Source: Impatiens glandulifera (taxonomy: Eukaryota > Streptophyta > Magnoliopsida > Ericales > Balsaminaceae). From it: DNA of 64,000 nucleotides. The stretch spans positions 30,475,258 through 30,539,257 of the forward strand of contig NC_061863.1 of assembly GCF_907164915.1 (NCBI RefSeq). Reading direction: 5' to 3'. This document shows positions 46,532 through 56,628 of this stretch, in pieces. A model generated the notes under the pieces. The model made no database searches. It was given only the letters and a program-made list of their open reading frames with translations, and had not been told where the DNA came from. The first letter of the stretch is position 1. Each line of letters starts with the position of its first letter. A program made the translations under genes and the position numbers.

Positions 46532-47011
46532 ATGTTACTGCATTTTTCAAAAATCTAAACTTATATGAAAAACCGGGGCATTAGTTCACAGAGAAGCTCA
46601 CGCTTCTCAAGTCATGACTCAGAGAATGTTTATAAAAACCAGCTCGGACATTTCAATAGGAAATTAAACACTCAGGGATGCTAACTGGAAAGATATCTCT
46701 AGCTAAGCTTGGCAAATTCACATTACCAAATTACATGTAAATAAGTCGGGCGGTTCAAATGACTCTGGTAAAACAGACGGTTTATTCCCTAAATTGAACA
46801 AATGTCGGCTTAGTTCGACATTTCTTCACACCGGAATAAACTATCTCGATAAAACTATTCATGGAAAACTAACTGATAAGATGCATCATAATTTCGGTAA
46901 GTGAATTTTTCCGGCTAACTTGGGACAGCTGACCGATGTTTTTCATGCATGCCCTGATTATTAAACCTATGAAACATAAAACAATCTACACCTCAATCAA
47001 AGTGAAGACAC
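46532..47011 (+). other. Element B post-pol remnant, truncated
   Basis: Non-coding sequence equivalent in position to the post-pol leader of element A. No X-type ORF follows; the sequence switches to element C gag near 47012-47030. A perfect palindrome AGACACGTGTCT (47006-47017) sits at the switch. B's accessory ORFs and 3' LTR are missing from the window. Confidence 0.55.
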
Positions 47012-47017
47012 GTGTCT
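47006..47017. promoter_or_regulatory. G-box/ABRE-like palindrome AGACACGTGTCT
   Basis: A perfect 12-bp palindrome with a CACGTG core, which bZIP and bHLH factors bind. An identical palindrome in the context GAAGACACGTGTCT lies at 48147-48158, about 260 bp before the element C accessory ORF. Confidence 0.5.
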
Positions 47018-47480
47018 ATCACTGAAAAAGGAATACTAACATCTCTTCCTAACCTGTCCTGCAAAAAGTCAAACTCATCAAATGACAAGCTTAAGCTAAT
47101 AAGTTTTGTTAAAGGTGGTATGACTGATAGTGAATCTGATCCCATTCGTGAAGAAATAGCTTTTAAGAATGAAATTATTTATGTTTCGTCGACTATTAGC
47201 TGGCTGAAGAATAAATTAGAAGCAGCTAGCAAGTTTGGCAATCTAAAACCTGACACAAAGTCAAGGAGTTTTAAACGAAAGTCTTCTTCAAAAGCTAAGG
47301 GATCAGTGTCTAGTAGAAAGTCGTCTGCTAATTCAAAAACATATGCATTAATTACAACGCAACACGGGAAATCCATTAGAATATGTCAAATATGGATTCC
47401 TAAGAGACTAATTGATCGATGACCCAATTGAATATGGGTACCAAGTTTGTAAATAGTTTGTTATGTAGGTGATGCAGGAG
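47012..47480 (+). pseudogene. Element C gag C-terminal fragment
   Basis: A reading frame of about 136 codons (to 47422) ends in CQIWIPKRL, homologous to KVWIPKGL at the gag end of A and B. A Ser/Lys-rich stretch (SFKRKSSSKAKGS) precedes it. The downstream MWVP-type linker of A is recognisable as IWVP, after which the sequence jumps past pol. The upstream Gag and zinc-knuckle regions are absent. Confidence 0.7.
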
Positions 47481-48417
47481 GATAACAGGAAGGAAGCATG
47501 GAGAATACTCTTTTGAGTATACAGTTCAGAAGATCAACAATAGATGCTGCCACTTTAAAAGAATAAATATTTTTCTATGTTTTTGTAGTAAAATACTTTT
47601 GGTTCTAAAGATCTGAAAATATTTGGTTATTCATATTTGTACTTGTACAAAATGAGAGGTAAAAATTTCTTTGAAAGTAGAGATACTCTTAAGACGAATG
47701 ACCTTAATCGGTCTATTAGACAAGGGTGTCTAAAAGAAATAGTCTGTACTTAGACGTATTTTTGCTCACAATCTATACATCTAAGCCTATATGTCGTGTT
47801 TTCAAACCATCGCGGTTAGACGTACACGTCTAATAGACGTTAAACGTTTTTACATCATGAGAAAGAGGATGCTCACGTTTAACCAAACACACGTCTAACA
47901 CATGGTGTTTATGCGTAATTAGACGTACACGTCTAATAGACATTAGACGTATTCTTTACAACACGTAATTAGACGTATGCGTCTATTGGACCCATGCGTC
48001 TAATAGACGTTTAGTTTTATAGATTTGTGCAGTAAGAAAAACGTCTAACTACGTGCCTTTTAGACTGATCAAGGACAGTTGTCCGCGTGAGGAGATATCT
48101 GATTTTCACGCTCAAACATCAAAACAGTCATCTCATAATAACATGAAGACACGTGTCTCTCAAGTTAAAAGAGAATGATTGATATACCCTCATTATAATG
48201 ATGACTCTTTGGAAAGGACGTCTAACTTTAAATGATAGGCCATACCCCTAGGAAAAACGACGGTTATCTTGTATAATTTCTCATAGTCTACATAAGGACA
48301 TTTTTGCATGAGATTGAAAGCTTTTTATCTCTCAAGATTTCTAAGAACCCTAAATTTCTTTGTCTTTCTCTCTCAAAAATCTGTGATAATCTTGTGTCTG
48401 TTCATACTCTACTGAAA
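47481..48417 (+). promoter_or_regulatory. Element C pre-X leader with AGACGT dyads and G-box
   Basis: No ORF. 47740-48070 contains a cluster of TTAGACGT...ACGTCTAA dyads related to the LTR C minisatellite. AGACACGTGTCT is at 48147-48158. TATAAT-like (48272) and ACATAAGG (48290) words lie 120-145 bp before the X ATG, a weak promoter candidate. Confidence 0.5.
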
Positions 48418-51400
48418 ATGGTGAACAAGAGAATCACGCTGGGTCATTATACTTTGCAGGTAGATTTTCAGTCAGTCTACACTTTCAATCAGCCGGAAGT
48501 AGTAGATATGTTTAGAACCCCCGAGTATTCCGGTCTCGGAAAATATCTTAGCGGTCCTTTCATCTTTTACGAGAAGGAAGTTCGAGAGTTCTTTAAATCT
48601 GCAACAATGGTGGACGATTTCATCTTAGCGACTGTAAACAGGATGAAAATATCTTTCGACGAAGCCTTGTACGCGGAGTTCTTCGAACTTCCTTCAGAGG
48701 GTCATACTTTCAACAGGGATCTGTCACCGAAGTATGGGAAGACATGAAGAAGGTTCTATTTGCCGATGGCTCGGCGATTCATCTGAATGGAAGTAAGAAA
48801 TTCCTCAAACCACAGTTTATTTTGCTAAATGATGTGGTGGCAAAAGCGCTTCAGGGGAAGGCTAGTTCTTTCAATCTCTATAGTTAAGATCGATTTGACT
48901 ATGTGTGTGCCATTTCAAAGGGGATCCAGGTCAATTGGGCATTAACATTATTTCAGAATCTTTGTTTCTCCATCAATAAGGAGAACAAAGAAAGTATAAT
49001 GTGTGCTGCACAACTAAGCCGTTTGTTGGAGCATCTGGGGGTTCCGATGGGTGAACCTCAACCGATCAACTCAAATAGGGTGTATAATATATTCACAGTC
49101 GCCGACACTCTTGTTAGAATGAAGAATCTTAAGGAATCGCCTTCGGGTGCTTCTAGCCAACAGACAGGTGGAAAATCGATTATCAGATCTAAACAACAAG
49201 CCGCTTCCATCATGTCAACGGGAGCAAAGATATCCAAAACAGTCAACGAATTAGAGGCTAGTTGTACTAGCCTAAGAAGCTCTTCAAAGAAGGATTCTAA
49301 AACTGTTGATTCCAGAATCAGGCAAGATCCAATTGAACTTGCCACCATTCCCACGTCTCCCCTGTTTCTGGCTGCCAGTCAGATGAGGAGATCTTCAAGG
49401 TTATATGTCTCAAAAGGTGACAAGTCAAAGGCGCCCCGCGCGTCTAAATCGATGAAGGCTTCATCAAAGGTAACATTTTCTAAATCCTTGGCCGATGTGC
49501 CCAAGTTTGATGTTCCTGTGATGGAACAAGATAAATCTGTTTTTATTCCTGAAAAGGAATCTGCTGAAGGGCCTGCTGTTGAGTCAGCTGGTCCAAATAT
49601 TGAGGATATTGATAGGACTGAGTCTCCTGTTCAACAACCTAATCAAGTAGTCGCTGGTGCTACAGAATTTGCCCAACCAGAACAAGGTGCAGTCCTTACC
49701 CTTGTTGCTGGTGATAATGCTGAAAATGCTTCCTCTGCTTCTGTCAGAGAGCCTTCCTCCACTAATCCCATTTCAAAAGATTCAATAGTAACCGGGAAAG
49801 TCACTCGAGGCGAGCTTCCTCCTAGACTCTTCAAGAAACCACCATCTGCTTATGAATTGATGCGTTCCACAAGGCAGTCGTTTGGAATTATTTTTGGTGA
49901 ACCAAGACCCTCTCCAAAACCAGTTGAGGTTGTTGGAAAAGGAAAAGACGTTGTAACTGAAGAAAGTGAAGATGTTTCTGAGGCAACATGCATTGTTGAC
50001 CTCATGATGAATAAAGTCAAGGCCATAGCTGCTAAGAAGATGGAATTTTTTTACTATTGGATCCAGAACAGATTATCTATCCAGTATGATGAGGTCATCA
50101 CGGGTTCAGGAATACGTACTCAATGGCGTAAGTTTGTAGCAGATGAAAATAAGGTTCTTAAATGGGCTATAACTCCGCATGTGTCGGAAGCTTTAAAAAG
50201 AAAAGATCTTATCAAAGCTTGTCTGAGAGGAAGAGCTTTATTCCCCATCCTTGAAGCTAGAAAAGCTAATTTTAACCCTATTGAGAAAGGTGTTGAAGTG
50301 GAAGTGAAAGTGAAAGTCTTAAAGATGTTAGACAAGATCATGGCTGACTATCTTTCTGTAGTCACTAGATATGTTGATGGAGCTAACTGCTTAGGAGTTA
50401 GCTATTTTGGTATTTTCTCCAATGAAGACAAGCCAATGGATGTCTTAGCTGATCATGCTAATACAGAAGAGCAAGTTGCTGCTCTACTGATAGAGTTTGG
50501 AAATCTTTCTGCAGAAGAAAGAAGTTTACTGGCTCAACCCGTTGTCGAGCAAAATAAGGAACCCGTTCAAGAGAATCCATCCCTAGAAGAAGAAGAAGAA
50601 GAGTTCATTCAAGAGCCTGAATAAGCTCTTGTGACTCAAGAAGAAGATCTTGTTAAAGAGCCTGTCCAAGCTCTTGTAACTCAAGAAGAAGAAATTGTTG
50701 TGGAGATCGTTCAAACTCCAAATGAAAAAGAGGTTGTGATATCCCATGTTGTCAGAATAGAGGAAGCTCAAGATTAGGAGGTTGAAGTTAGTCAACTAGG
50801 GAGTATCAGATCTGAGGGGGAACCTTCAAATGACAAAGATGCCGAAGAAGAGAGTTCCTCTTCTAAGGGGGAACAAGATCAAAATGCTAGAACTGTCAAG
50901 CCTTTACCATTTCCCGATATTAATGTTGGTAACCTCCATGAAAATATTAACTATCCTCTTCACAGCAAGGGAAATCTGTATGAAAGACTTCAGAGAGCAG
51001 AAAGGGAGCTAGAAGAAGAAGAGAGGAATAAAACTAGAAATGAGTGTGAGAAGGATGAACCGGAGCAATCCCTACAGATTCACACCGAAATTAACCCCAT
51101 TCAGAGCATGGCAGCAGAATCACAAGATGATTCATCTAACGAAGGTACCTCTACGGATGGTACCAAGCTTCTAAAATCTATGACTTCTCTGCTTTCCTCT
51201 CTTTAGACGAATGTGATAGCTATGGGATCAAATATGGTAAAGATTTTGAAGACCCAGAAAGAGGACAGAAAAGAAGTTGTTGAATGTGTCAAAATCCTTA
51301 AAGAATTGGACAATACACTGAAGAAGAATAAGTATAAGACTCATGTTTCAAATTCAAATTTCTTCAAATTTGAAAAGTAGCTCTTCAGTCGACAATCGTA

Positions 51401-51895
51401 AATGACGAGTCCTGAAAGACAAATCAATCTTGATAATCATCGTGAGGTCATGGAGTCAATGAAATTATTCAAGAATCAGCTAGTTGAAATTCAAGGAAGC
51501 ATGAGAAGAACTGATGCTGAAAGATTGGAGTATGCTGACTCCATTGCAAGGAAATTTCAAGAGAAAGAGAATGCTAAAATTGATGTTGAAAGAGAACAGA
51601 CTTGTATCACTCAAGGTGAGCCCAGTAGAAGAGGTGACGGTGTATCAATCGGCACCAATCTAAGCGTGCACCAACCAATGATGAAAATCCAAGGCCAACC
51701 AAAAGAGGCGGTGGTAGAAGCGGTAGTGATCGCGGAGGTCCTACTAGTGGCGGTGATCGAGGTGGGAGATCCAGTGGAAGCGGTCGTGGTGGTCGTGCTC
51801 TTCCTCCGTTTCAAAACCTGCTAACTGGTGAAGGGATGAGCTATGAAGGAACTCGTTTCCCCATCGATCCTCGAGTGAAAAGGGAAGAACAATAA
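48418..51895 (+). pseudogene. Element C accessory X-type ORF, long form, broken
   Basis: ATG 48418 opens the shared X domain: LQVDFQSV, REFFKSA and FELPSEG. The frame then hits TGA at 48745-48747 and the homology resumes in the -1 frame, with a TAA near 48886 and GIQVNWALTLFQNL beyond. A 573-codon open stretch (48903-50624) holds a Ser/Lys-rich linker and a second helical region. Further stops are at 50622-50624, 50775-50777 and about 51205. A coiled-coil-like part lies at 51402-51600, and an RGG/SGG-rich segment, in another frame, at about 51695-51820 precedes the end at TAA 51893-51895. It is the closest relative of X3 in architecture. RGG segments often bind RNA, so RNA binding is a reasonable inference. 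Confidence 0.72.
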
Positions 51896-52075
51896 TCTCT
51901 TTTCTCTTACATTGTTAAGTTTTAAACTATGTTTCTTTGACTATGTTTGTGGAATACTGGTTTTTGAAAGTGGTTATGTGTGAGGAATGAACAAGTTTTA
52001 CCCTGCATTTATATGATGAATGCTTAATTTGTTATCTATGCAAAGTTTCAATCTCATCAACAAAAAGGGAGAAAT
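51896..52075 (+). other. Element C 3' UTR and polypurine tract
   Basis: Short non-coding stretch ending in AAAAAGGGAGAAAT (about 52062-52075), the same polypurine tract as element A, directly before the TGTTAG of the 3' LTR. Confidence 0.75.
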
Positions 52076-53754
52076 TGTTAGGTCAAATTATTTTAACTAA
52101 GTGTTGAAATAGTTTGACTATTGGAATTTTGATGATGATATGATGAATGGATTATATATGCGTCTAATTTTATTTGATGTAGGTGTATCGACGTCAAATT
52201 TCATAAGACTTGGTTCTAATGAGGCTCATTAGACCGATTTAGTATTAGATGCATGATGTTAGACGTGTAGTCTAACTAAGCGGTGTTAGACATGCAGTTT
52301 AACTAGAGGAATAAGACGTGTAGTCTAACTCGTAGAGTTAGACGTGCAGTCTAATAGATTCGGAATTAGACGTGCAGTCTAACTCGTGGAGTTAGACATG
52401 CAGTCTAATGGATTCGGAATTAGACGTGTAGTCTAACTCATGGAGTTAGACGTGCAGTCTAATAGAATCGTAATTAGACGCGTAGTCTAACTCATGGAGT
52501 TAGACGTACAGTCTAATAGAATCGTTATTAGACGCGCAGTCTAACTCATTGAGTTAAACGTGCAGTCTAATGGACTCGTAATTAGACGTGCAGTCTAACT
52601 CATGGAGTTAGACGTGCAGTCTATAGGATTGTGAAAGTTAGACGTCTATAGTCTAACTAGTCTGAAGTATAACTATAATTAGACGTGCAGTCTAACTCGT
52701 GAAGTTAGACGTGCAGTTTAATAGAAAGAGAAAGTTAGACGTGCAGTCTAACTCCTTCAGATTAGTCTGAAGTGATTTTAATTAGACGTAAGTCAAATCC
52801 CATTAGACCAGGTGGTCTAATGGATTCTATTATTAGACGTGGAAGTTTGATTTCATTAGACGAGGTCGTCTAATTGAAATACGTCTAATGCCTTGCTTAA
52901 GAAGTTTCTTGAAGCTAGCACCCGCCTACCCACGTGCTATAGCTGTACGCTACTCCTGCTCCACTTTCTAGTGAAGATCAGTACGATAGCCCGATGAAAC
53001 CAATCAACCAATGACACGTAAGCGAATATCCTCCCCACTACTTGTTTTGCAGGTAAATCTCTGAAGAATATTCGGCGCACTACCTATTGTGTACGTCCAC
53101 GATCCTTGTATTTAGAGTCTGATGTGTATAATGGAGGCGTTTCAGTGGAAGAGTGTCACGTATCAATATAAAGATTCGACTGTTGGTACCTGTTCATATT
53201 TAAAGATTCCTAAGAATAACGGACAATCTCTCGATCATCTTGCCATAACTTTGAGTGAACAAGCCAGATTTGCAGAGAGTAAATTCAATCGATCATTACT
53301 GAAACTGTTAGTTGCTTTCCTGATTGTACTGTGTGTTGATCATGAGAGAGTTAGAATCAAAGAATCCTTTAGCTGAGTGATATTCTTCATCTTGTAAGTT
53401 GAACAGAGTGTTTTCTGTTAAATAGTGAGCTAAGTGTGTGCAAACTGTATTTGATTCAAATCATATTATAGTGAATCTTTCCGGTGGTTGGAAGAAGGGG
53501 TGACGTAGGAGAGTTTTCTCTGAACATCCATAAACAATCTGTTGTGTTGTTACTTTCTGTCATCTTCTCATTCTTCATCTTAAGCTTCAAACTTAAGTAA
53601 ACATTTCCGCACTTGATTTTGTTTCAAGTGTTTACAAGGGTTTGCGTAGAATAGAAAGTGAATTAAATCCCTAACAAGATTTCTTTCAAACCGTTTTTCA
53701 TAAGCCTTATCAATCGCCAGACCCCCGTCTCTATTGATTAAGCCGATTCTATCA
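52076..53754 (+). repeat. Element C 3' LTR
   Basis: Begins TGTTAGGTCAAATT after the polypurine tract and ends near GATTCTATCA (53754), judged by alignment to the ends of LTRs A and B. It is about 1.68 kb long, expanded by the AGACGT minisatellite. The conserved U5 block is at 53470-53534. The right flank starts AATAC; its partner cannot be checked because the left end of C is lost. Confidence 0.78.
52250..52870. repeat. LTR C minisatellite of TTAGACGTGCAGTCTAA dyads
   Basis: About twenty copies of TTAGACGTGCAGTCTAA and close variants, alternating with spacers such as CTCGTGGAG and TAGATTCGGAA at a period of about 26 bp. Each copy is itself an inverted repeat (TTAGAC...GTCTAA). Similar dyads lie inside the element at 47740-48070. 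Confidence 0.9.
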
Positions 53755-54782
53755 AATACCTTTAAGGTATTTATAGGGCTAATTACAACTACTATATTAT
53801 GATACCAACCAACTACCATATTAATGATACAATGCCCAACTACCCCATTAATGATATTCTCCCAACTACCCCATTAATGATATTCTCCCAACTACCTTAG
53901 TAATGGGCCTACTACCCAACTATTAAATTAATTACTCTAGGGAATTCCTTCTCCAATGCTTCTAAAATATTTTGTAGTGGGCTTACTTAGACGATTGGGC
54001 CTCCCTTGGGTTAGAAAGATTAGCGCAATATGAGGCCAAGACTTTAATGAACTTCGACATTCCCTTGAATGGACCGTGACACCAATGGGCCGTAACATAG
54101 TGCTCTAGAATAATTATATAAATGATATTAAATTTATTTTCCTTTCGTTATTATTATACAATTTCATGTTTATTGTTTCATAAAGATCCATGAATATATT
54201 TGATGTATTCTAAAAGGTCCATAGTCAATTATTATTTTGTGAACAATAATAAATTAAGATTACTATGCGATATGATTGATAATCATTATATAGATATTTA
54301 TGTGGAGACATAAATAATAATCATGGGTTCTCTTCTAAGAGTTTAAGAGACTGGACCGACCCACGGAAAATAACTACATAGAAATAAGTCATAACTAATT
54401 TCATAATGATTGATTGTTGCAATCCTTAGACCTGAGTTACCATAAAATCTTACATAAAAGATCAATATGTTTTGAAACAATCAAAACATATTGAAGTTAT
54501 AAACGGGTGCTCTTGAATTGGTTAATTAATAGGGAATGTTTAAAATTTGCTTAATGGTATATATTAATTAAATAAAATGATTGTAGTCCATAAGAAAAAC
54601 TCTTGATTTGATTAAAAATAATAATAATTTCAAGAAATGTTTGTAATGTTTTTCAATTTTCTTAGATGAATGATGTTATGAATGTGATTGTGTTGTTATA
54701 TTGTTGTTAAAAAATATAATATAATGTTTGTGTCTAGTTCGATTTTGGTTATGGTCAATTTTTGTGTAGTGTATCCTTGGTG
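53755..54782. other. Spacer between element C and the MULE
   Basis: No gene. Short tandem repeats of CCCAACTACCCCATTAATGA occur at about 53825-53900. The rest is AT-rich. CTTGGTG at 54776-54782 is the probable left target copy of the MULE. Confidence 0.45.
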
Positions 54783-54935
54783 GGGAAATTTGAAAAAATG
54801 ACCCTAATGATTGCAGTAATTGCATCCGTGGTCACCCAATAATTTAAATTGATCTATTGACCACTTTATTTTTTTTAGACGAAAATACACTTTTTGCGTA
54901 ACGCGAAGGGACCTCGCGTTTCGCGAAATGGATTA
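54783..54935 (+). repeat. MULE left terminal inverted repeat
   Basis: Starts GGGAAATTTGAAAAAATGACC and ends near CGCGTTTCGCGAAATGG. It pairs with the complement of 63775-63925, with scattered substitutions. Length about 150 bp, usual for MULEs. Confidence 0.88.
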
Positions 54936-55394
54936 GGGTTTTGTATAAATACTCAAAAAAATTTCAAATTTTTTCTCTCTTCTCTCTCTTCTATTGTTCA
55001 ACGGTGGCAGTGAAGGCTACGGCGACGGCGGCTACAGAGACGTCAGCAGCGGTAGAAAATATCAACATCAATGATAAGAAAACCCTAACCCTGAATCGAT
55101 TTATGTTCATCATACAGATTTATGTTCCTAATTCTATGATCTTCATTTCAAACCCTAACCTAAATCGATTTATGTTCATGTTTCTAGTATTTTTATTTGA
55201 AAACCCTAAATCAATTTATGTTCTGATTTCTATTATCTTCATTTCAAACGATTTATGTTCTTAATCAAATATAAACCCTAAATCAATTTAATATGTTCTT
55301 ATTGTTCATATTGGTTCATATTTTTGTTCATCTTATTGTTCATATTTGTCGATGATGATATTTGCAGATCATATGGGTTCCATTTCAGGGAAGA

Positions 55395-55515
55395 TTCACA
55401 TCGCGTTTCGCTATGTACTTCGCGTTTCACTAAGTACCTCGTGTTTCGCTAAGTACCTTGTGTTTTGTTAAGTACCTCGCGTTTTGCTATGCATTTCGTG
55501 TTTCGTTAAGGGTCA
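55395..55515. repeat. TTTCGCTAAGTACTTCGCG minisatellite cluster (first of several)
   Basis: Units of about 20 bp of the type CGCGTTTCGCTAAGTACCT. Related clusters recur within the MULE at 55935-56050, 56485-56565, 58215-58295, 59885-60035, 60435-60545 and 63358-63500. The TTCGCGAA core also occurs in both terminal repeats. Outside the MULE the motif is absent from the window. Confidence 0.85.
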
Positions 55516-55554
55516 AGATTTTTTGTTATTTATAGTTAATCATGAACTTCATTT

Positions 55555-55895
55555 GACAAGGTATCTACATCACTCGTGGTTTTAAAGAGAAGTTGTGTTA
55601 GAAAAACAAACCTTAATAGATTTTACATTAATGGAAACATTTAGATTCTTCAGAAAAGACCCTTGAAGAAGCCATCATTGACCTCCAGGTAAGAGAAGAT
55701 GGTTTGACTTTGATTTCATTAGTCATTAAGCTAATGAAATAAATTACAAACAATCTTCTCTTACCTGGAGCTCAATGATTGCTTCTTCAAAGATCTTTTC
55801 TAAAGAATCTAAATGTTTCCATGTAAAATTAATAAGATTTGTTTTGCTAACACAGCTTCTCTTCAAAACCATGACTTTGTTGTTGATACCTTGTC
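55555..55895. repeat. Large foldback: ~150-bp inverted repeat arms with 40-bp loop
   Basis: The left arm 55555-55706 pairs with the right arm 55747-55895. Matching blocks include GACAAGGTATC/GATACCTTGTC, GGAAACATTTAGATTCTT with its complement, and CTCCAGGTAAGAGAAGAT with its complement. By eye the arms are around 85-90% complementary. The left arm reads as a short exon-like stretch (DLQ) followed by a splice-donor-like CAG/GTAAGAG, so it may be a captured and inverted gene fragment. Confidence 0.85.
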
Positions 55896-56628
55896 AAACG
55901 AAATAGATTACCTATAAAACAAATAAAAAAATTTGTACTTCATATTTCGCTAGGGACCTCAAGTCTCTCTAGGGACTTCGCATTTCGCTAGGGACTTCGC
56001 GTCTCGCTAGGGACTTCGCGTCTCGCCGGGGACTTTGCGTTTTGCTAAGGAAGTCGAAGAGGCGTGCGTAGGATGTCGAAGAGGCGCGCGTTTCTGCACG
56101 CGCTATACCTTATATTTAAAAAAAATCATTTCTGCATGTGAACATTTCATTTCTTCTATCCCTCGTGACTCGTCTCTATCTAACCTCTCTTCACTGAACT
56201 GCTCCCTACCTAGGCCGATCCTTTATGCCCATCTTCTCGTCCGTCATTAATCTGGTTTGTTTAGTTTTTCGGTTGAAACCGTCTTATGTTAAGTTTTTGG
56301 GTTGTTGCTTGTCTGTTTCTGGTTTTTGGTTTATGGGTTTTTGTTTTTGCTCGTCTAATGTTAAGTTTTAAGGGTTTTGCTTCTCTGTTTCTGGTTTTTG
56401 GTTTAAGTTTTTGGTTTTTGCTTGTCTTATGTTAAGTTTTATGTTCATGGTTTCTCAATGGGCATATCCCATATTAGGGTTTCGCGAGGTACTTCGTGAT
56501 TCTCTAAGTACTTCGTGATTTGCTAAGTACCTTGTGTTTCACTAAGTACATCGTGTTTTGTTAAGTGCTTATGGTTTGCGATGGTTTATGTATTTGTTCT
56601 TACATTTTTGTTGTTGTTCCTTTTGTAG

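Larger units (their letters stand above)
47012..53754 (+). mobile_element. Element C: internally deleted Sirevirus-like copia element
   Basis: Contains the C-terminal part of gag (47012-47480), then no protease, integrase or RT. It continues with a long X-type accessory ORF (48418-51895, broken), a polypurine tract and a 3' LTR (52076-53754). Its 5' LTR and first part of gag are absent; the left end abuts element B. Its LTR is a different family from A and B apart from the conserved U5 block. Confidence 0.82.

Noticed and set aside
52250..52870. Regularly spaced repeats that superficially resemble a CRISPR array
   Set aside because: The window is plant nuclear DNA, spacers are themselves repeated, there are no cas genes, and the array lies inside a copia LTR. 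It is a minisatellite.
54941..55264. 107-codon ORF near the MULE left end
   Set aside because: It consists of repeats of AACCCTAAATCGATTTATG-type sequence with low-complexity translation; more likely leader sequence.
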